Shown here: piece by piece, positions 60,510-64,000 of the stretch
How the letters are laid out: each line of letters starts with the position of its first letter
How positions within the stretch are numbered: the first letter of the stretch is position 1
Assembly: GCA_949357655.1 (NCBI GenBank)
Contig: CASHTG010000019.1
Coordinates: 1,426,001-1,490,000 of the forward strand
Length of the DNA stretch: 64,000 nucleotides
Origin: Parascedosporium putredinis
Lineage: Eukaryota > Ascomycota > Sordariomycetes > Microascales > Microascaceae
Direction of reading: 5' to 3'
Translations under genes and position numbers: made by a program
Notes under the pieces: model-generated
Database searches by the model: none
The model's input: only the letters and a program-made list of their open reading frames with translations
Told to the model about the DNA's origin: nothing

Positions 60510-61299
60510 CTAGGAGAGATCCATGACATCATCGTCGGTATTGCCATAGTTAGACGACGCTGCAGGAGTCGAAGGCGTTGAATCCGTATAGCCCGAGCTG
60601 TTGCGCCGCTGCCTTTCGCGGGCACGCTGCCTCGCCTCAACAATGGCCTTGCGTACGTTATCATGCTCAGGCGCGATGGTCAAGGAGGCGGGCACATTAT
60701 AGAGGACTAGCTGCATGTCTTCGAGATTGTGGCCGGCCAGCTGGCCGTCTGGGTTGGCGCGAACAACGGGGGATGCGGTTGGCTCGAAGGGCCTTTTCTA
60801 TGTCGGGAAGAAAGATGAGCCTGCCCTCTTCGGCTTCGCTCTCGGAGGAAGAGAGCTCGTCGTCAATGTTGTAGATGTACACCTTGTGCTTGGAGTCGTC
60901 CATTTGCATGTGCTCTCCCGTGCACCTCGAGCCTTGATCATCGAGGCCATGGCCATGGCCAGCGCCTAGTGGCTGGTTGTACGGTGGCAGAGAATGCGCC
61001 GCCTGGTTCGCCGAGGTATCGTCTTCTACCGTTGCATAAAGCCTCTTGAGGTTCGGCCCTGCGCGGTCACCTGTGTTAGCAATGGGTCTAGTGAGCTGAC
61101 GGGAGTGAGCGCCCTCTGAGCGCAGTGCACTAGGCAGTGGTGGCACCATACCGATGTTCAAACGACCCAGTCGCTTTGATAACCTCTCGTTGTCTTGCGG
61201 GTCTGCTTTCCGCTTCCGATTTGAACGGGCCTGCGGGTCGTAGGAGGAGGTGGGGCGGTGATCGTAATTGTTGGGGAAGGAACCCTGTAATGAGAGCAT
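60510..61299 (-). CDS. Conserved fungal protein of unknown function
   Basis: I cannot name the family, but its pattern looks conserved. The single exon encodes about 263 residues. It starts MLSLQGSFPNNYDHRPTSSY, has a basic NLS-like stretch (RSNRKRKADPQDNERLSKRL), a disordered middle, then the ordered block KVYIYNIDDELSSSESEAEE and RLIFLPDIEKALRANRIP. After a shift at a run of five C (about 60769-60773) the other frame continues NPDGQLAGHNLEDMQLVLYN, then PEHDNVRKAIVEARQRARER and a Ser/Thr-rich tail. The frame switch is supported because the segments on both sides share the same charged, helical style without a gap. A nuclear location is inferred from the basic stretch. Confidence 0.72.
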
Positions 61300-63573
61300 T
61301 TTGAGGGTTGTGACGGCGACGTTCTCTTTCTCTTTCTCTATGTGCTATGTGCTTGCGTATATTATGCCTCTGCTTCTTCTTCTTCTTCCTCCTACTCCCC
61401 AGCTCTCAATCACCGTTTGACGAGCGTCGGGATACTCGGTAGTAATTTGGAGGAGGGGTTGAGGGTTGAGGGGGGCCGAGTGTCTTCTCGGCAGGGGTGT
61501 AAAGTGACGAACAGCGCAACGTTGGGGTCGAGGGGACACGCAGCCGAGTGGGCGAGCAAAGGGACAGGCTACGAGAGAGGGTGTCTGAATTCGACGGATT
61601 GGTAGGGACGTGGCATAAGATTGAAACCAAAATCTAGAGAGCGGACGTCTTGGTATCTCGTCTGCAAGGAGCGGCAGTGTATTATATGGAAGGGAAAAAA
61701 GAGGTGGAAGAAGGTGGAGTGCGACGGGCGAGAAACGGAGATGACGACTTGAGCAGACTCGAATTCCCCAGTGGCAGCTCGCCGACCAGCGCTCTTCGGT
61801 GTAGTGTAAGTGGGGGAACTGAGGTACCGTACACTATGGACCGAACGAGAAAAAAAGCACAGTTCTGTGGAAGGCACGGGCACAGTGTCGGCGATACAGG
61901 GCGATTCTAGGAAACTCTGTGTGATTCGATGGCATTCCCGAAGGCAAAAGTAGAGGGTACCCCGTTTTCTACTGAATGTCGTGCCGATTGCGCCGTACCA
62001 TTCCAGGTCGCTCAGTTGCAGACGCATGCAAAGGCTAGTCCCTTCCCCATCTAATTCCTCAGCCAGATTATTCCAAGATCAATAATACTTCGTACCTCTT
62101 GGCCATCTCTGTCCAATCTTTTGTTCCCCTGGGCCGTAGTTAGTGGCACTAGTACTTTGTAGGTCTGGACCTCCTCGGCGATTGGTATCCGAGGGGGAAG
62201 CTGTTGATTCGATGCCTCTAATACCTCGCTGCCTCTACTTGTATGCGTGCGCATGACGGCTGCTCGAGTCCCGATTCGGAGCACGGTCGCAAGAGAATGG
62301 GGCGTGGAATTTCTTCGAACGCGCTGTGGCATTTCCCCGCTTCCGTTGAAGCGGAGCTGATGCTGCACCAGCGGTCGAGCTCCAAGTCCCCAACCTTCCA
62401 CAGCATTCTGCCCCCATCAATTCTTGTCTATATTCTGAAATGAGGATCGGACAAAGGAGACCCTAGTATCATGACGTTGGTGGACATGGGATATAGTCTA
62501 TCTTTGGGAAAGTCCATGTCTTGTGATTTTGAGATCTAGAGATCTAGCTCCAGCTTAGCCTAGCCTAGCTCACACGGCGTGAAATGTTGGGCTTGTTGGA
62601 CCTGATCTAGTTGAGCTTCCTGCTTGAGTCTGTCTTAGTGCTGTGACTCGCCAATTGGTGATGCTCGTCGATTTATTTGATCAATTGAGACGAAAGGAGG
62701 GAGACGGAAAAAGCTTGATCGGGTTAACCTCGGGAGAGACCTGCGCCTCGCCAATCGATGAGTGAGCTTGCTGGCTCGTCCTCTTGAGCTTGACAAGCTC
62801 ACCAGGTCCCAGGGTTATCTACGCCACGGCGCGCGACTTGCTCTCCCTCGTAATCAATCCGAGCAGCACTCACATAATACTCGCCTCACGAATCTCCCAG
62901 AGCTTCGCCTTCCTCGGACCCCCGTCTCCGGTTCTCCTGGTTGCGCTCCTTCACGACGTCTACAGCTGCCACTAGATAGCACAGTGTCCAGGAGAAGAGG
63001 GAAAAAATGTATGCCTTGACTCGATAGAGAGCTAGCCATAGCCATGACTGCGCTACGGCGACTGCTGCATCAGCATCGCCAGAGAGCGGGCTCCGGTTCA
63101 AAATCCAGCAGCTCAGGCAAGGACCGTCACACCAAACCCAGCACCAGAAGAACCCTCGCGCGCGGGAGCTGCAGTCGCGACAATGCGTGTTGCAGCAAAG
63201 GCGGCAGCTGTCGCTCTCTGCCTCAGCTTTCCGCCATTACCCGTGCGAGACCGGTAATTCGCTGGCAGCTGTTATCGCCCCGACGTTGACTCATCGGCCT
63301 ATCGGTGCGTCCGTCTCCCACGCTCTTGTACAAGATGGAGCCCCTCATCGCTGCCCCACCAAGACCGTCGCCGCCACCACCGTCGCTGCACGAAACAACC
63401 CAGCGATTGCCGCCGCGATAACTTCTTTTTCCCTCCTAGAGATCGCCGCCTCGAGAAGCAATCCTCTTTCCAACTCCCGGCGCGCTCGTCACTTGTCCTC
63501 CTCGACCCGACGCCATCTCCCGCAACGTCCCTTTCTCGTTTCCGCACGCACATTCTCGACCACTCTGCCCACC
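61300..63573. other. Divergent spacer with the alanyl-tRNA synthetase leader
   Basis: No separate gene is supported over 2.3 kb. The left part should hold the promoter of the leftward conserved unknown. The right part, about 63040-63573, is an open, basic, Ser/Arg/Ala-rich frame directly upstream of and in frame with the synthetase, and is probably an N-terminal extension (see findings). Short CTAG-type repeats lie near 62535-62570. Confidence 0.5.
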
Positions 63574-64000
63574 ATGGCTGATAAGTGGACTGGCGAAACC
63601 GTCCGCAAGACTTTCCACGATTTCTTCGCGGAGCGGGGCCATTCTATCGGTACGTCTGAGAACCATTCCCCTTTTTTTACCTTTTACACTGTTTCTTTTA
63701 TTTCTCTGGGTTCATGCTATGGAAGGCTCGTTTCACTACTTCCTGTGGCCTATCTTCAATTCTTTTCGGACCGTTGGTCTGCATGCTTGGTCGCAGGGCC
63801 GACATGAGCCCTCCGTGCCTCTGATATCACGAATAAGCCTGTGAACTTTCGGGGCGGTTTTTTTTTTTCGGCGCTCGACTTACACCTCGCCGCCACCATG
63901 AATTCTCTCAAAAACCATGTTTTTCTCAAGTGCCCCTGCTAATAGCTCTTGCCTCTCTACTAGTTCCTTCTTCCTCCGTTGTCCCGCACAATGATCCTAC
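63574..64000 (+). CDS. ala1: Alanyl-tRNA synthetase, N-terminal fragment (cut by window end)
   Basis: This enzyme charges tRNA-Ala. Exon 1, 63574..63649, encodes MADKWTGETVRKTFHDFFAE and RGHSI. After an intron (63650..63963, donor GTACGT, acceptor CTAG) exon 2 begins VPSSSVVPHNDPT, the start of the class II aminoacylation domain and a hallmark of eukaryotic AlaRS (PSSSVVPxxDPTLLF). The window ends there, so only about 38 residues are visible. The ATG has a strong context (CCACCATGG). The frame remains open for more than 120 codons upstream of it, with a presequence-like composition just before (RRHLPQRPFLVSARTFSTTL). One nuclear gene usually supplies both the cytosolic and mitochondrial enzymes in fungi. 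Confidence 0.92.

Overview
The window is nuclear DNA of a filamentous ascomycete, most likely a Sordariomycete. Evidence: short GT-AG introns inside most genes, pyrimidine-rich leaders, roughly 50-60% GC, fungal-only families (DUF1770, the Ybp/Alf4/glomulin family, a Congo-red-resistance type membrane protein), and a xylose reductase whose C-terminus (NYFSTDALWIFG) resembles the Neurospora/Chaetomium enzymes. No rRNA, tRNA, CRISPR array or intact transposon was recognised.

Layout. 0.5-3.8 kb: a DUF1770 gene (-) divergent from the translation termination factor eRF1 (+). 5.1-11.7 kb: a mitochondrial HTD2/MaoC-like dehydratase (+), an unrecognised protein with an RG-repeat tail (+), and a Ybp/glomulin-family protein (-). 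15-27.7 kb: an F-box-like protein (+), a SET-domain protein with a signal peptide (-), a small secreted Lys/Gly-rich protein (-), an alpha/beta hydrolase (-) and the PP1 regulator SDS22 (+). 28.4-38.8 kb: D-xylose reductase (-) and a peroxisomal ABCD fatty-acyl transporter (-), separated by 5.5 kb without genes. 45-49.7 kb: a PSR-type phosphatase (+) and Sec61 beta (+). 51.4-57.2 kb: a very large sterol-glucosyltransferase-like protein (+) and an RCR-like membrane protein (-). 58.6-64 kb: the recombination accessory protein Sfr1/Mei5 (+), a conserved unknown (-) and the first exons of alanyl-tRNA synthetase (+), cut by the window end. The genes are mostly unrelated housekeeping functions. They do not form a biosynthetic cluster.

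The most interesting object is the gene at 51.4-56.0 kb. It joins a UDP-sugar:sterol glycosyltransferase, a segment resembling the C-terminal region of VPS13/ATG2 lipid-transfer proteins, and an array of about seven ubiquitin-interacting-motif-like repeats. Other points are a likely dual-targeted alanyl-tRNA synthetase without an upstream in-frame ATG, a possible presequence on xylose reductase with an adjacent XlnR/CreA-like site pair, a start codon alone in its own exon in Sec61 beta, and two related decamer minisatellites about 22 kb apart.

A strong caveat: 14 of the 19 genes need one or more single-base frame corrections to keep conserved protein sequence in frame, mostly at runs of G or C. 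This includes the essential eRF1 gene. I read this as homopolymer error in the assembly rather than mass pseudogenisation. Coordinates of those genes are therefore outer bounds of a coding region, not one continuous open frame.
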